DNA of 64,000 bases. It comes from Xylogone sp. PMI_703 (Eukaryota; Ascomycota; Leotiomycetes). Positions 1 through 11,103 of the stretch are shown here, piece after piece (the first letter of the stretch is position 1; each line of letters begins with the position of its first letter). Below the pieces are notes generated by a model. The model searched no databases. It was not told where the DNA came from and saw only the letters and a list, made by a program, of their open reading frames with translations. A program made the translations under genes and the position numbers. The stretch is from assembly GCA_021399445.1 (NCBI GenBank), contig JAJTUQ010000003.1, positions 2,294,001-2,358,000 of the forward strand, read 5' to 3'.

Positions 1-531
1 TCAGTCGTGGGGTTTCTTATCTCAGTAGTGCTCCTATGGTGGTATTATTATCGAAAGATCCAGCGAAGAAGGAAGAGGGACGCCGAAATGACTGCTCTCC
101 AGGCTCAAGTAGCAAGCTTAGCTGAGCCAATACAGAAATTAGCTGACGGTGGCGTTGGAGACGGCGGATACTCCAACCAGACACAAAGTCTTGCAGCACA
201 TGGCAACCATAGTACCAACGCACAAAGCAATCAAAATTACGAAACCGTCGGTGAAGACCAAAGAATCCATGCCGGTGAACTGGACGGCAAACCTACTTAT
301 GAGGCGCCCCACGAACCCGTTGTCACCGTTGCAGAAATTCCAGTAGCACCCATCGTTAAAGACGACAACTCGCATCCGCGTTTAAGCTCTTCAGTGTACG
401 AGCTGTATCAATCAGAGCCCTTGCAGGAGCTGTCTACTGTCCAGGAGAGGACTCATACATCGACTTCCGTATCACAAGAAGAAGATCTAGATTCTTGCAG
501 GCGAATTTTCGAAAATGGAGAGGGAAACTAA
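1..531 (+). CDS. 3' end of a single-pass membrane protein gene (partial)
   Basis: The reading frame is open from the first base to a TAA at 529-531, so this is the carboxy-terminal part of a gene that starts outside the window; no ATG is needed. The visible part begins with about 15 hydrophobic residues (GFLISVVLLWWYYY) followed at once by a basic stop-transfer cluster (RKIQRRRKR). The rest is a roughly 140-residue hydrophilic tail rich in Ser, Thr, Glu and Gln. This layout suits the transmembrane anchor and cytosolic tail of a fungal cell-surface protein whose ectodomain lies upstream. The tail has no motif I recognise, so the family is not named. Confidence 0.6.
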   Translation, partial: SVVGFLISVVLLWWYYYRKIQRRRKRDAEMTALQAQVASLAEPIQKLADGGVGDGGYSNQTQSLAAHGNHSTNAQSNQNYETVGEDQRIHAGELDGKPTYEAPHEPVVTVAEIPVAPIVKDDNSHPRLSSSVYELYQSEPLQELSTVQERTHTSTSVSQEEDLDSCRRIFENGEGN

Positions 532-1012
532 CTATCACTCAGCCAGAAAGAATGTCGAAGACGGAAGGGCTGGATGCCCCTAGGAAAAGAGATCGGGGAA
601 GTAATGTATATACATCACAAACAAGACATGACGGGTTTCCTGTGTAATGATTCAAATAGAACTATTATGATTGTAGATGCAACTAGAGAAAGTGTGACAT
701 AAGAAATCATCAATACTTAATATCAGATTCCTAAAAAAGCCCATAAATATTTATTCCGTGAATTATAGCCATGCAAGAGATTGAAGAGAAATATCTATCC
801 TCGCTCTCATACTTGTGAAACTATTAGCACAATAAGAAATCATTGATTGCCCGGCTGCTTATCCCACTTGTATTGGTCTGATAAGAGCTGTGTCGGCAGT
901 GATGCGGGGTTGGAACTGACCAGTTAGCATCGATTACAAGTTATCCCGAGGTAAACTCTCTCACATATAGCTGGAACTCATCCAGTACCTACCTCTAGGC
1001 AATCAATGCAAC
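532..1012. other. Intergenic, 3' flank and amidase promoter
   Basis: AT-rich spacer between the membrane-protein tail and the amidase. No open frame or RNA gene is seen. It must hold the terminator of the first gene and the promoter of the amidase. Confidence 0.5.
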
Positions 1013-2784
1013 ATGGTCGCAACTTACAAGGAGATTGCTGCTCACAAACAAAAGCAGCAGAGAGAGCTCATTCCAAAGGCATGGCGGCTCCGACAACTCC
1101 CTGATGAATCGGTTCTTGACGTGCGATCTATTCCCCGGACATGCGGTCTCTTATCAGAACATGAATTGGACATCACTGAGAACTATGATGCCACTGCACT
1201 TGTTGAAGCGATAGCTGCGCGGAAATTTACCTCGGAAGCAGTTACGGTCGCTTTCTGTAAGAGAGCTGCTATTGCCCAGCAAATTACAAACTGCTTGACG
1301 GAAATCATGTTCGACGAAGCTCTCGTCCGTGCAAAATACCTGGATACAGAGTACAAGAAGACGGGGAAGTTAGTGGGGCCGTTACATGGAGTGCCAATAT
1401 CGATCAAGGACTCATTTCAAGTGAAGGTCTGCGAGACCATTCCATTCTAATTTCATCTAAATTAACTAGAGTTGATAGGGATGCGACACTTCAATTGGTC
1501 TTGCCGCATTTGCTAAATCCCCTTCGACCGAAAACTCATATCTTGTTGACCTGCTACTTTCAGCTGGTGCAATTATTTATGTGAAGACGAACGTTCCTCA
1601 GACTCTCATGGCTCTAGACTCCCATAATCATATATTCGGGAGAGTCCTCAACCCGGCCAATCGTGCCTGCACCGCTGGTGGCTCCTCTGGTGGCGAAGGG
1701 GCCTTAATAGCGATGAGAGGAAGCATCCTTGGTGTTGGAACTGATATAGGCGGGAGTATTCGCATTCCAAGTATGTGTAACGGACTGTACGGCCTAAAGC
1801 CGAGCTGTGGACGCGTTCCATATGGAGGTCAGGTAAGCGGCTCTAAAGATGGTATCGAAGGTGTAGGACTTAGAAGTTGTGCGGGGCCAATTGCAGGTAG
1901 TTTAAGGGATCTAGAGTTATTCATGAAGATTGTCACCGAAGCAAAAAGCTGGGAAGTTGATCGGGGAGTGCTACCTGGAGTTTGGGATACGTTTAATGGC
2001 TTAGCCCTTCCAAAGCGGCCCCTGATTGGTATTGTGAGAACTGATGGAGTGATGGAACCTCTGCCACCGGTGAAGGCAGTCATTAATGAAACCGCTCAGG
2101 CATTACATCGTGCCGGTATCGACACGGTAGATCTGACAATTCCTGTATTAAGCAAATGCCAATCCCTTGCCAACAACTTCTTGGGGATTGATGGCAACAA
2201 CACCATACTGGATATTCTCGATGATGGAGGAGAACCACTTATTCCTTGGCTGAGCACCCGACTGAGACGAAAACCACCGCTCCAGCTGGACAAGGTTCTC
2301 GAACTTCATGTAAGACGAGCACAAATAGAAACCGAGATGCTCAAAGTATGGAAAGACAAGAATGGAAGGATGATTGATGCTTTCATCTGCCCGGTAGCAC
2401 CCCACCCAGTACCACCAATTGATCGGTGGAACGGTGTAAGCTACACGCTGGCATTTAATCTCTTAGATTATCCCGCTGGAGTTGTACCTGTGAGGACTTT
2501 AAATAAAAATGATCTTAACGGTGCAATGGAAGGAAAGGGAACAAATAATTGGGATAAAAAGAACAGAGAGCTCTGTAAGTTAAAACTCTACCTATGGCAG
2601 CAGCTCCCGATACTAATTCGGCATAGGGGACGAGAATATAGTGGAAAGAGCCGTATATCTCAACACGAGTCTCTGTGTCCAGGTTGTTGCACCCAAGCTA
2701 CAAGAACGGAGGCTTTATGAAGCTATGAAGATAATTGATACAGCGATAAAAGCCGATAGTCCACCGCTATCCGCAAAGCTATAA
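1013..2784 (+). CDS. Amidase-signature family hydrolase (acetamidase-like)
   Basis: Three exons, 1013-1426, 1479-2574 and 2627-2784, give 555 residues, the usual size for fungal acetamidase/general amidases. Both introns are 52 nt with GT-AG ends and restore the family sequence exactly: exon 1 ends in SFQVK and exon 2 continues GCDTSIGLAAF; exon 2 ends NREL and exon 3 continues WDENIVERAVYL. The Ser-cisSer-Lys triad can be placed at Lys132 (PISIKDSF), Ser207 (GGSSGGEGAL) and Ser231 (GTDIGGSIR). The spacings of 75 and 99 residues match those I recall for mammalian FAAH. No signal peptide is seen, so it is probably cytosolic and hydrolyses small amides to acid and ammonia. The substrate cannot be read from sequence. 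The gene appears intact. Confidence 0.92.
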
Positions 2785-3217
2785 ATATATAAGTCCTACC
2801 CATAGACGGTAGTCTCGTATTATCCCAGAAATATCCATAAATTAATAAGTCGAAACTGAATAAACTGTGTCTTAATAATACGTACGGCACAGATTGTTTC
2901 CCAAGAAGTAAGTACTTACAAATGTTAGTCCGTAGGAGGATCTATGGAGGATTGTATTCGAAATGTTTGGCATCCAATTTACATAACCTCCATATATAAT
3001 TATTACTACACCCCTTCTCCGCAATGCGGTTTCGCTATGGCACGGCTTCAGAGCTTGTAGTTTCGTCTGTGCCAAGGCCTCTTTATTAAGCGGGCGCGAA
3101 AAGCAACGGTGTCATCCCGACGCGTTTCTCTGCGAGACACAGAATCTAGAATAACTCTGCAACTCTTGAAACCATACGTACGCTGCCAAATCCAATGGTC
3201 CTGGGTGTTGCGTGGTG
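2785..3217. other. Intergenic spacer, amidase to GH92
   Basis: Contains the amidase 3' flank and the GH92 promoter. Out-of-frame ATGs occur just upstream of 3218, for example 3195, which runs into a TGA within eight codons. No other gene is visible. Confidence 0.5.
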
Positions 3218-5969
3218 ATGGCTCTTGTCAGGAGGAGAACGCACGTGGTGCGGGCATTGTGTGTTCTCGCGGCGGTGTTCCTTTATCTCACGTTTGTCAG
3301 CACCTGGCGGCCTTGGTCCGGCTTTAGTGTTGCCCACTATGCTGGCACACTGGACCGTATCCCCTATGTGAATATGTTTATAGGGACAATTAATGGAGGT
3401 ACAGTATCTAATCATCTAAACACCCACGGCTGTCTTCGAGGGTTGAAAGTACTGACGGCTTCACCTTACCATCAGGTCATGCATTTCCGGGAGCAACCTT
3501 GCCTTACGGTATGCCTGTCCTGATCGCCTCCCTCCAGAGTAATTAGGAGGAAACTCTAACAGTAGCTGGAATACAGGCATGGCAAAAGCCTCCGCAGATT
3601 GCGTTGGAGAAGCTCATGGCGGATTCGCATCAGATGGAAGCGATATTTCGGGCTTCAGTCATATGGCACGTTCACCCTCATCCTCTCATCCATTATTATC
3701 CCAAGATCTTTGTTAGCTAACAAAATTTCCATTCTTATTAGCATGACTCCGGGACAGGAGGCGTGAGTTCCTGTGTTTTCCCTAGCATTCCTTACAGCCA
3801 ACTAACCTGAATAGACGATATCCCTTGGGAACTTCCCCCTATTCCCACAATACTGCTTAGACGATGAGCTTACTGAATGTAAATTCACTATTACTCAACG
3901 ACGCGTTCCACGGGCGGAATATAACGCCTCCCCAGGATATTTCAACATTACCCTTGCGGACGGGATCAGGGGTGAGGCAACCGTAACTAAGCATACAGCG
4001 CTCTATCGCTTCACCTTTCCAAGAAACGTCACATCGACTGGGATCGTTCGTAGTCCAGTGATAACTCTTGACCTAAATGATCTTGCCAACACTCGTAGTG
4101 GTAAGCCCACGGTCACAATTGATCCCGCTACCGGATATATTAGTGGTGATGCGACGTTCCGCCCTAGTTTTGGAATTGGTAAATATACGCTGTTCTTTTG
4201 TGCAGCCTTTGAGGGACCAAACCAACCTTTTACCGCTACCTGGCACGGGTCTGGTGATATTAAGGTGGAAACGAACCTTACTTGGTCAGCATACGAGTCT
4301 GGTGGTGCACTGGTGAAGTTTGACATGCCAGAAAAAGCTGACCACATCTCCGTCCTTGCCCGAGTAGGCCTAAGCTTTATGAGCGCCGCCCAAGCCTGTG
4401 CAAACGCCAAATCTGAGATCCCGCACTTAGATTTCGAGAAAGTCAAGCGAAATGCTGAGATTGAGTGGCAGAAGAAACTAGAGACTGTAACAATAGCCCC
4501 AGGAGGTGTAGACAAAAATCTCGAAGTCATCTTTTGGAGTGGATTCTATCGTACCATGATAAGTCCACAAGACTATACGAACGAGAATCCACTATGGAAC
4601 TCCACGGAGCCTTACTTTGACAGTTTCTACTGTATATGGGATTCTTTTAGATCACAGCATCCATTCCTAACTCTTGTTGATCCCTTAGAACAGGCAAGGA
4701 TGGTGAGAGCCTTGATAGATATATACAAATTCGAAGGGAAACTGCCAGACTGTCGCATGAGTTTAAGCAAGGGGTTCACACAAGGTGGATCAAATGCAGA
4801 TATCGTTATTACCGATGCTTATCTCAAAAACCTCGGTAGAAACGGAGAGATCAACTGGAATTTAGCATACGAGGCTGTTATATCGGACGCCGAAGACGAA
4901 CCTCTGGATTGGAACGTCGTAGGCCGGGGTGGCCTAAAAAGTTGGAAGGAGATAAACTTTATTCCGTATCGAGACACTCAATACCAAGGCCAGGGGTTAA
5001 TAACTAGGAGCGTCTCTCGGACCGTCGAGTATGCATATGATGACTTTTGCATCGCTGAGATGGCTGAGAAACTAGGCCATATGGATGACTTTGACAAATA
5101 TCTCAAGAGAGCCGGCAACTGGAAGAACTTGTTTAAAGAAAATCAGACATCCTTCATCGGTGAGGAAGATACTGGTTTCGTTGGGTTTTTGCAACCACGG
5201 TGAGTACACAGGCTGAGAGTAATAGTCAATTACTAACTATATTTAAAGGAAAAACGATCTTACCTGGGTATTCCAAGATCCAGCATTCTGCTCTCCCCTA
5301 CTAAACATGGATTCTTGTTACCTTGATGCTGGCGGACATGAGACTTATGAAGGCTCTTGTTGGCTTTACACTTTGTTTGTCCCCCAGGACATGGCTACAC
5401 TAATTCCCCTCCTTGGCGGGCCTTCTGAGTTTGTAAAGAGGCTTCACTTTCTCCATGAGAGTGGCCTTCTATATATGGGTGATGAACAAGCTTTCTTAAC
5501 CGTTTACCTTTATCACTACGCTGGTCGGCCTGCCCTTAGTGCCGAGCGCGCTCACTATTATATTCCAAGAGAATTTAATAACTCGATAGCCGGAATTCCA
5601 GGCAACGACGATTCGGGTGCAATGGGATCGTTCGTTACTCTCACCATGATGGGAATCTTCCCCAATCCAGGACAAGACGTCTACTTCATCACACCGCCCT
5701 TTTTCGAGAGTGTAAGCATAAAGAACGAGCAGACGGGAAAGATAGCTACTATTAGGAATGTTAATTTCGACCCAAGCTACAAGAATATCTACATCCAAAA
5801 GGCGACCAGGGATGGTAAGCCGTGGACAAAGAACTGGATAGATCATAGTTTCTTCGCTCAAGGTGGGATACTGGAACTAATATTGGGCCCCGAAGAAAGT
5901 AACTGGGGAACAATGGCGGAAGATCTCCCGCCAAGCATGAGCACCAAGCAGCGAATTGTGGCGCAATAG
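3218..5969 (+). CDS. Glycoside hydrolase family 92, alpha-mannosidase-like
   Basis: Six exons (3218-3398, 3476-3508, 3577-3665, 3742-3762, 3815-5199, 5249-5969) encode 809 residues. Splicing rebuilds the GH92 amino terminus: YVNMFIGTINGG, then HAFPGATLPYG, then GFSHM, then HDSGTGG. Later blocks such as DSFRSQHPFL, the YEGSCWLYTLFVPQD segment and EEDLPPS-like DLPPSMS also fit the family. GH92 enzymes are calcium-dependent exo-alpha-mannosidases acting on N-glycan or cell-wall mannans. The first 30 residues contain a basic patch and a hydrophobic segment (VRALCVLAAVFLYLTFV), suggesting a signal anchor for the secretory pathway. ATG 3218 is chosen because the frame has no earlier ATG. Intron 3 (3666-3741) begins with GC rather than GT, and exon 4 is only 21 nt. 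With those accepted, the gene is complete. Confidence 0.9.
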
Positions 5970-6270
5970 ACAATGGACTGGAACATTATAGATTGTTTTT
6001 ACATAGCAGAGACTGTATTTAGAAGAAATATTCAGCCTCACCCCCTCTACATATACCCAGAGCAGAAAGTCTCTTTGCCGTAGTTATTACATATCTAGAG
6101 CTATCATCGTCCCTTCAGATTAAAATATCGGCTTAAGTAAAGGTCAGCTAGATATGCTAGATTGTGGATTTAGAAGGTGGAGTGTAAGTTTGATCCTACT
6201 ACCCAGGAAGTTACCTAATACTAAAATCAATAAAAATCGAGGAGCAGCGAAAAGCAAGTTGAGCAAAAAT
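5970..6270. other. Intergenic, convergent 3' flanks
   Basis: AT-rich spacer between the convergent GH92 gene and the broken regulator. It should hold both 3' ends; nothing else is seen. Confidence 0.45.
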
Positions 6271-7861
6271 TCAATGAGCAAAAGATTGATACATTTTTCT
6301 AGATTCCTCCCAGATAGTTTGAAACGGCTCATATGATATGGGCATTGACCTGAAGAAGTATTTACACAACATTATGTTAGTATCTTCCCAAGCTTGTAAC
6401 CCACTCTGGTGCGATAGTTTCGCAATGTGCCTAAGGTAACGAAGTTTGAATGTTTCTGAAGAGCAGATACAAGCACCTTGAAATGCGGTCCAAATCAAAA
6501 GCTCAGTAGCTGGCACGCTTAAAGGTAGATGTCCAGATATCTCTAACGAGCCCTCGAGCTGAGAAGCGAGTTCACGAAATACCGGCGTTGATGATTGGGT
6601 AGGATATCTTCTCGAATAGCAAAATATCAACATGCCAATAGCGACTGCTTTCCTTCTGTGCATAATGGAATTCTCAGGCTTCTCTTGCACGATTACATGT
6701 AGCGATTGAGGAATGCTGTAAAGCCCTCGAAGAAAACAATCTGTCTCTTGATTGGAAGGATTGTAGGGATATGGAGATTTCTGGCAACTGTAATCGAATT
6801 TAACCAGAAGCCGAAGATGGAGGACTGTCAAGGAGAGACTTTCACCTAAAAGTTGTATCACATCTGGATGTTCAAAACCGCTTCCAATCTTCTGAAAGTC
6901 TTGGCAAGCCTGAGATTTCAGTAAGGGTAATGGGTCCCATGGTGTTATGATAGGAAGAAATAGACTATTGCTAGTCTGCATTAGCATCGCACTCATCTGT
7001 AACGCTCTATAATATCCCATTTATTAGCTATCAGTTGTGAAAAACTATCTTGTTACTGTTCAGGATAGATTTGCCTTACCGAACAGTGAGATCTAGCATT
7101 TCTAAAGGAAGGGTGTCTAATCCTCCTCTTTGATGAATGAGATGCCTCAATCCATGTGCATTGATTTTAAGGGCAGTGGTGTCTCCTTCGAGTAACTAAA
7201 ACCTTAAATAAGCTGTAGAACAAGGCAATTATTCGAGAATTACATCCTACCTCACATGCCAATAAGCAGATTATACCGTATATCGTAGTAATTTCAGTTG
7301 CCTGACTAATACTTTGCATCCTCTGACTAATCTTTGCAATTGCTCTTATTTTAAAGACAAGTTGGAAATGTGGTAAGATCTCAACACATAGTTAGTTTAT
7401 AAAGTTGTATGTCTAGGGGCGGTGAAGCTGAATAAATGGGCCAACCTCTACGAAGCTGCTAGATACTCCTTTTTCTCGTTTCATCCATGCAGCACAGTAG
7501 CTTAATAATGGTAGAAGCACAACCTCGTCGTACATAGCGTGAGATGTAATGAAGTGTTGGTGAAGCTCAGCTATTCTAGGTATAGGGAATACTCTTGGGT
7601 TAATTGTCTTAAAAACTGCACATAGTGAGTGGCTGTAGTAGTTGGGCCATTTATGGGCTACTAACAATAATCAAGAAGTTGAATTTCATGCTGCCTCAGG
7701 CGTGGAGAAGGCAATAATGGATTAGTGATATTATTTAACGTTCCATACGAAGATATAGAATGGTTGAATTTAGATCGGGCTTGAGCCTGTGGTAGTGACC
7801 AACTGTGCCTCGACTGGGTACCACCTGCATATTCTCCCCCAATAACTATTTTCGTACGCAT
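6271..7861 (-). pseudogene. Fungal-specific transcription-factor domain gene without a Zn cluster, probably broken
   Basis: Minus-strand pieces line up with the middle and end of a Fungal_trans_2-type regulator. Supported exons are 7467-about 7665, 7251-7379, 7080-7195 and 6271-7006. Introns 7196-7250 and 7007-7079 have good GT-AG ends; intron 7380-7466 ends in a weak GAG acceptor. Recognisable blocks are the AHGLRHLIHQRGGLDTL segment, typical of these proteins (KGLRRMVELRGGLD-like), and the carboxy-terminal LLIWTAFQGACICSS to WEES region. Upstream, the EIQLLDYC block (end near 7668) lies in one frame and the continuation (VAHKWPNYYS) in another, with TAG TAG between them and no plausible intron. 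I find no Cys-rich Zn2Cys6 motif up to about 8300. It may be a decaying gene, or a sequencing indel plus a DNA-binding exon I cannot recognise. Confidence 0.55.
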
Positions 7862-9234
7862 TTTTAGCCGATCTAATACGAGTAGATGGTTCCAAGACGT
7901 ATCGGACTATCGCGTAAACGCTTAAATATGAGGCTAGGTACATACCATTATATTGCGAACCACCTCTAAGGATAGGTGCTTTCTTTTCCTTCCGCAGTCG
8001 GCTTTCGTCAGCAGGAAGTAGGTTCCTAGTCTTTTTCACCAACTTATTCTTCGTCACCTTGGAAAATCGTTGAACATGTGAACGCCATTTCGTATTCTGA
8101 TGATGTGATGGCTTGATGGCTTGATGAGGAACAAATAGATAACTTGACTCTTAAAGAAATCTTAGTCCCGGTGAACAAATATGCCGTATTTATTAAACCA
8201 TACGTGGTGTAAGCGATCCTTTGGTTGGGTCTTCTTCAATAAAACTTATCTTGTTGCTAGTTTCCTCGGCCTTTGACATTTGTTTGATTTGTTTGTCCGC
8301 CATAACCAGTTTTACGACGTGATGTTGCTATATGCACCAATATGTTTTAGATGAGAGGAATCGCGGTGTGGTTCTGGGAATAGTACTGACAAGTTTCAAA
8401 CTACAGAGTGATTAATGATAATATCATAATATGCAGGGCCCACTCACGTACGCTGTAAGGAGATGAGGGACGTTCCTATTTGGAACAGACTGACATTTCA
8501 CACTGGTAACAACATATCAAGCACCAGTCTCATCATACATCTTCCGGCACTTCCAAAGGCATATTTGAAAAGATACACGCTCTTCGCTATATTCGTTGGA
8601 TCGGAGCTCCGATTGCGCATAGTTGGCACACCAACATCTGACTAATCAGGTCACAACCGACCTGCCGTATTCGTAATTACCGGTAGCTCTTTAGTCAATA
8701 TTACCCTGAATAGGTTACTACGGTACAGTTGATGACGCATCATTGTGAATACAGTAAAAATCTAGTTCAAGCCGTAAATCTAAGTAACTGTAATTTTTTC
8801 ATCAATAATACCTAATCAATGAGGACCTAATATAACCAATCCTGTGTTAAAGAGTTCCCCAATAGCTGATCACTCACACCAAGAGCAATGTGGTCGAGTA
8901 ATTGTGTCCTAAGTGGTCACTTTGAAAGCAATGCTTCGCAGTTTAAGACCTAACCATATACGGATGTATCCGACATCGGTTAGAACATCCCAGCTCCAGG
9001 AGCCATTCTAAACCTATTTGAGTAATAACGGAAAGCAAATAACTATATCCTCAATAGGAATAATCGAGAGAAGCCATTCAATTTATAAGTATAAATTACT
9101 CTAATTGCACTGTAGCATAGAGCCATACTATGACTCATATTTCAAGAAGTGATATAAATCAGTTGTAAATAGAGTGAGAAGCATTATTCATTACCTACAG
9201 AACTGTATTTACAATAAGCTCAAAATAAACCGTC
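7862..9234. other. Intergenic or degenerate region
   Basis: On the minus strand, a basic stretch at about 7950-8057 (SKVTKNKLVKKTRN) may be the remnant 5' end of the broken regulator. The rest is AT-rich with no supported gene. A 21 nt segment at 8913-8933 recurs with two mismatches at 11353-11373. Confidence 0.4.
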
Positions 9235-10029
9235 ATGGCAATAATGGCAGAAGCAGAAGCCAGGGCGCAGGCGCTGCGTAGCATGCATCGTCCAGGAAAA
9301 CCAGTGGTGTTTACGAACGTCTATGATCCACCGACAACACGATTCATAGCATCACACCCGGGAAGTGAAGCCATAGCCACCGCAAGCTTTGCAATTGCGG
9401 CGGTTAATGGGCTCGAGGACGATGACTTGGACTTGGCAACCAACTTAGCTGTCCTTCGGCGACTTACCCCTATTGCTCTAGAACATAACAAGCCTATCAC
9501 GGCGGATTTGCAAGATGGTTATGGCGAGCAGCTTGAGGAGGCTATTACTAGTATCGTCAAGCTCGGTGTTTCAGGGTGTAATCTCGAGGATCGTGATAAC
9601 AATACTGGTGAGCTGTTTCCGATAGACGTGGCTGCCAGTCGTATCAGACAGGCACGCGCAGCAGCGGAAGCGGCGGGTGTCCCCAGCTTTGTGGTGAACG
9701 CACGAACAGATGCTATACTACTTCACGACGATATTGATATGGCCATTGAGCGAGGCAAGGCATATTTGGCGTCGGGTGCTACCACTGTTTTCGTCTGGGG
9801 AGGACTCAAACGAGGGCTATCTAGGGCTGAGGTCATTAGACTTTGTGATGCCTTCGAGGGTCGTCTTAATGTCATTGCTCGACTCACTCCAGATGGACTT
9901 AGCATCAGCGAATTGGCCAGCATCGGGGTCGCCAGGATTAGTATGGGCCCTGCTCTGTGGAGACATGCTATGGCCGCTTTTCAGGAAAAGGCCACTGAAA
10001 ACTTGCAGCAGAGCCTTGCGTTACGCTAA
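9235..10029 (+). CDS. PEP mutase / isocitrate lyase superfamily enzyme
   Basis: Single-exon gene of 264 residues. It shows the TIM-barrel motifs of the PEP mutase/ICL superfamily in order: FTNVYD near residue 27, ITADLQDGYGE (Asp91, Asp94) for Mg binding, NLEDRD (Glu118, Asp119), VVNARTDA (Arg157) and SMGPALWR near the end. The KKCGH catalytic Cys loop of true isocitrate lyase is absent, so it belongs to the short lyase/phosphonomutase group, which cleaves or rearranges C-C or P-C bonds of 2-oxo- or malate-type substrates. The substrate is unknown. The start is the first ATG; a second in-frame ATG lies three codons on. No targeting signal is evident. It stands at the left edge of a run of small detoxification and tailoring genes. 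Confidence 0.88.
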   Translation: MAIMAEAEARAQALRSMHRPGKPVVFTNVYDPPTTRFIASHPGSEAIATASFAIAAVNGLEDDDLDLATNLAVLRRLTPIALEHNKPITADLQDGYGEQLEEAITSIVKLGVSGCNLEDRDNNTGELFPIDVAASRIRQARAAAEAAGVPSFVVNARTDAILLHDDIDMAIERGKAYLASGATTVFVWGGLKRGLSRAEVIRLCDAFEGRLNVIARLTPDGLSISELASIGVARISMGPALWRHAMAAFQEKATENLQQSLALR

Positions 10030-10560
10030 GGGCTTGAAATGTAGAAATTACTGTGAGTCTGTCACTACTGCTGTCATGTATAATTTTCCATAACTACATG
10101 CAGACTAGAAGGCAGGCCAGCACTCTTCTTAAGGTCATTGTTCTCCAACGACCTCGAAGTTTATGTTCAATCCATATCCCGATATTTTAAAGGATATCGA
10201 TAGGGGTGTTCTCTATTCTTGCAGTGTTATTTAGCTAGTAGTAATAGATCGTGTAAGATGTAATATTGTTAGAACAAATACAAGGGTGAATAGACGTCCA
10301 GACAGATGAAGATCTATTTTGGTTCGACAATATTTGAATAATCCGCCTTTATGAATAAATTACTACAATCATATAAGCCAACTCGTATGTTCCTACTATA
10401 GTTGATTCTAACATATATTTGTGAAATATCATATACGTGGAGAGTCAATCTCTCTATTAACGGACTTTAATTATTCTACTAAAGTGATTTTTTTTTATTT
10501 GCCTGGTATAGAATCTTCATGTCCATCTAGAAGAAATATGCAATACAATCATTTTCCTCC
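10030..10560. other. Intergenic, convergent 3' flanks
   Basis: AT-rich spacer between the convergent lyase and CMD-family genes. No gene is seen. Confidence 0.45.
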
Positions 10561-11103
10561 CTACCTCGCGTTTTTCTCTCCTACGTCCAGTGCAACACAA
10601 AATCGTGCCACCGTGTTGAACCCAGCAATGCTCGCCGTCAATTCTACCATCTCTTTTTCTGTGAAAAACCGTTTCACGGTATCGAAGACTTCTTCAGGCA
10701 CTACCGCTGTTTTTGTCATTGCATCTGCATACCTTAATACAGCTGCCTGTCGACTATCAAGGCCTGTCGTATCTGTTGCGTCCTTGTTGTGAATCGTCTG
10801 CAGTCCTCTCTCGCTCACGCCCGCCTCCCTTGCAATTGGAGAATGTATTTCCCACTCATATTCACACCCGGTTAAAGCTGCTACTCGACAAAACGCAATT
10901 TCTCTCACATCTGGCGGTAACGTGTTTTGTGTTCGAAGTGCAATCATGAATGAATTGAAGCCATCAGTAATCTTCGGCGCATGTAGTAAAGTGCGATCAA
11001 GTGGGATTAGCGTTCCGCCGCGACGGTCGAGCACACGTTTCAAAATTTGCTCTTCTTCCACATTGGTAGTCTCTGGAGGGTTGGCCGTATAAGGAAGACG
11101 CAT
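10561..11103 (-). CDS. Carboxymuconolactone decarboxylase (CMD/AhpD) family protein
   Basis: One exon, 180 residues, from ATG at 11103 to TAG at 10561. It has the CMD fold signature: the REIAFCRVAALTGCEYEWEIH block, residues 68-87, with Cys72, Cys80, Tyr82, Trp84 and His87, followed by the helix ADAMTKTAVVPEEVF and the FFTEKEMVELTASIAGF segment. The paired CxxC of AhpD peroxidases is absent, so peroxidase activity by that mechanism is doubtful. Relatives include bacterial gamma-carboxymuconolactone decarboxylase and fungal proteins placed in secondary-metabolite clusters. It is probably cytosolic. It is convergent with the upstream lyase and divergent from the GST gene, 1.4 kb away. Confidence 0.88.
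   Translation of the reverse strand: MRLPYTANPPETTNVEEEQILKRVLDRRGGTLIPLDRTLLHAPKITDGFNSFMIALRTQNTLPPDVREIAFCRVAALTGCEYEWEIHSPIAREAGVSERGLQTIHNKDATDTTGLDSRQAAVLRYADAMTKTAVVPEEVFDTVKRFFTEKEMVELTASIAGFNTVARFCVALDVGEKNAR

Noticed and set aside
3509..3576. Apparent in-frame stops near the GH92 amino terminus, read at first as a pseudogene
   Set aside because: They fall inside introns; splicing restores every expected GH92 block.
7654..7687. A 33 nt GTTAGT...ACAG stretch that could act as an intron and repair the broken regulator
   Set aside because: Too short for a spliceosomal intron in this genome, and the frame after it soon ends and loses the family resemblance.
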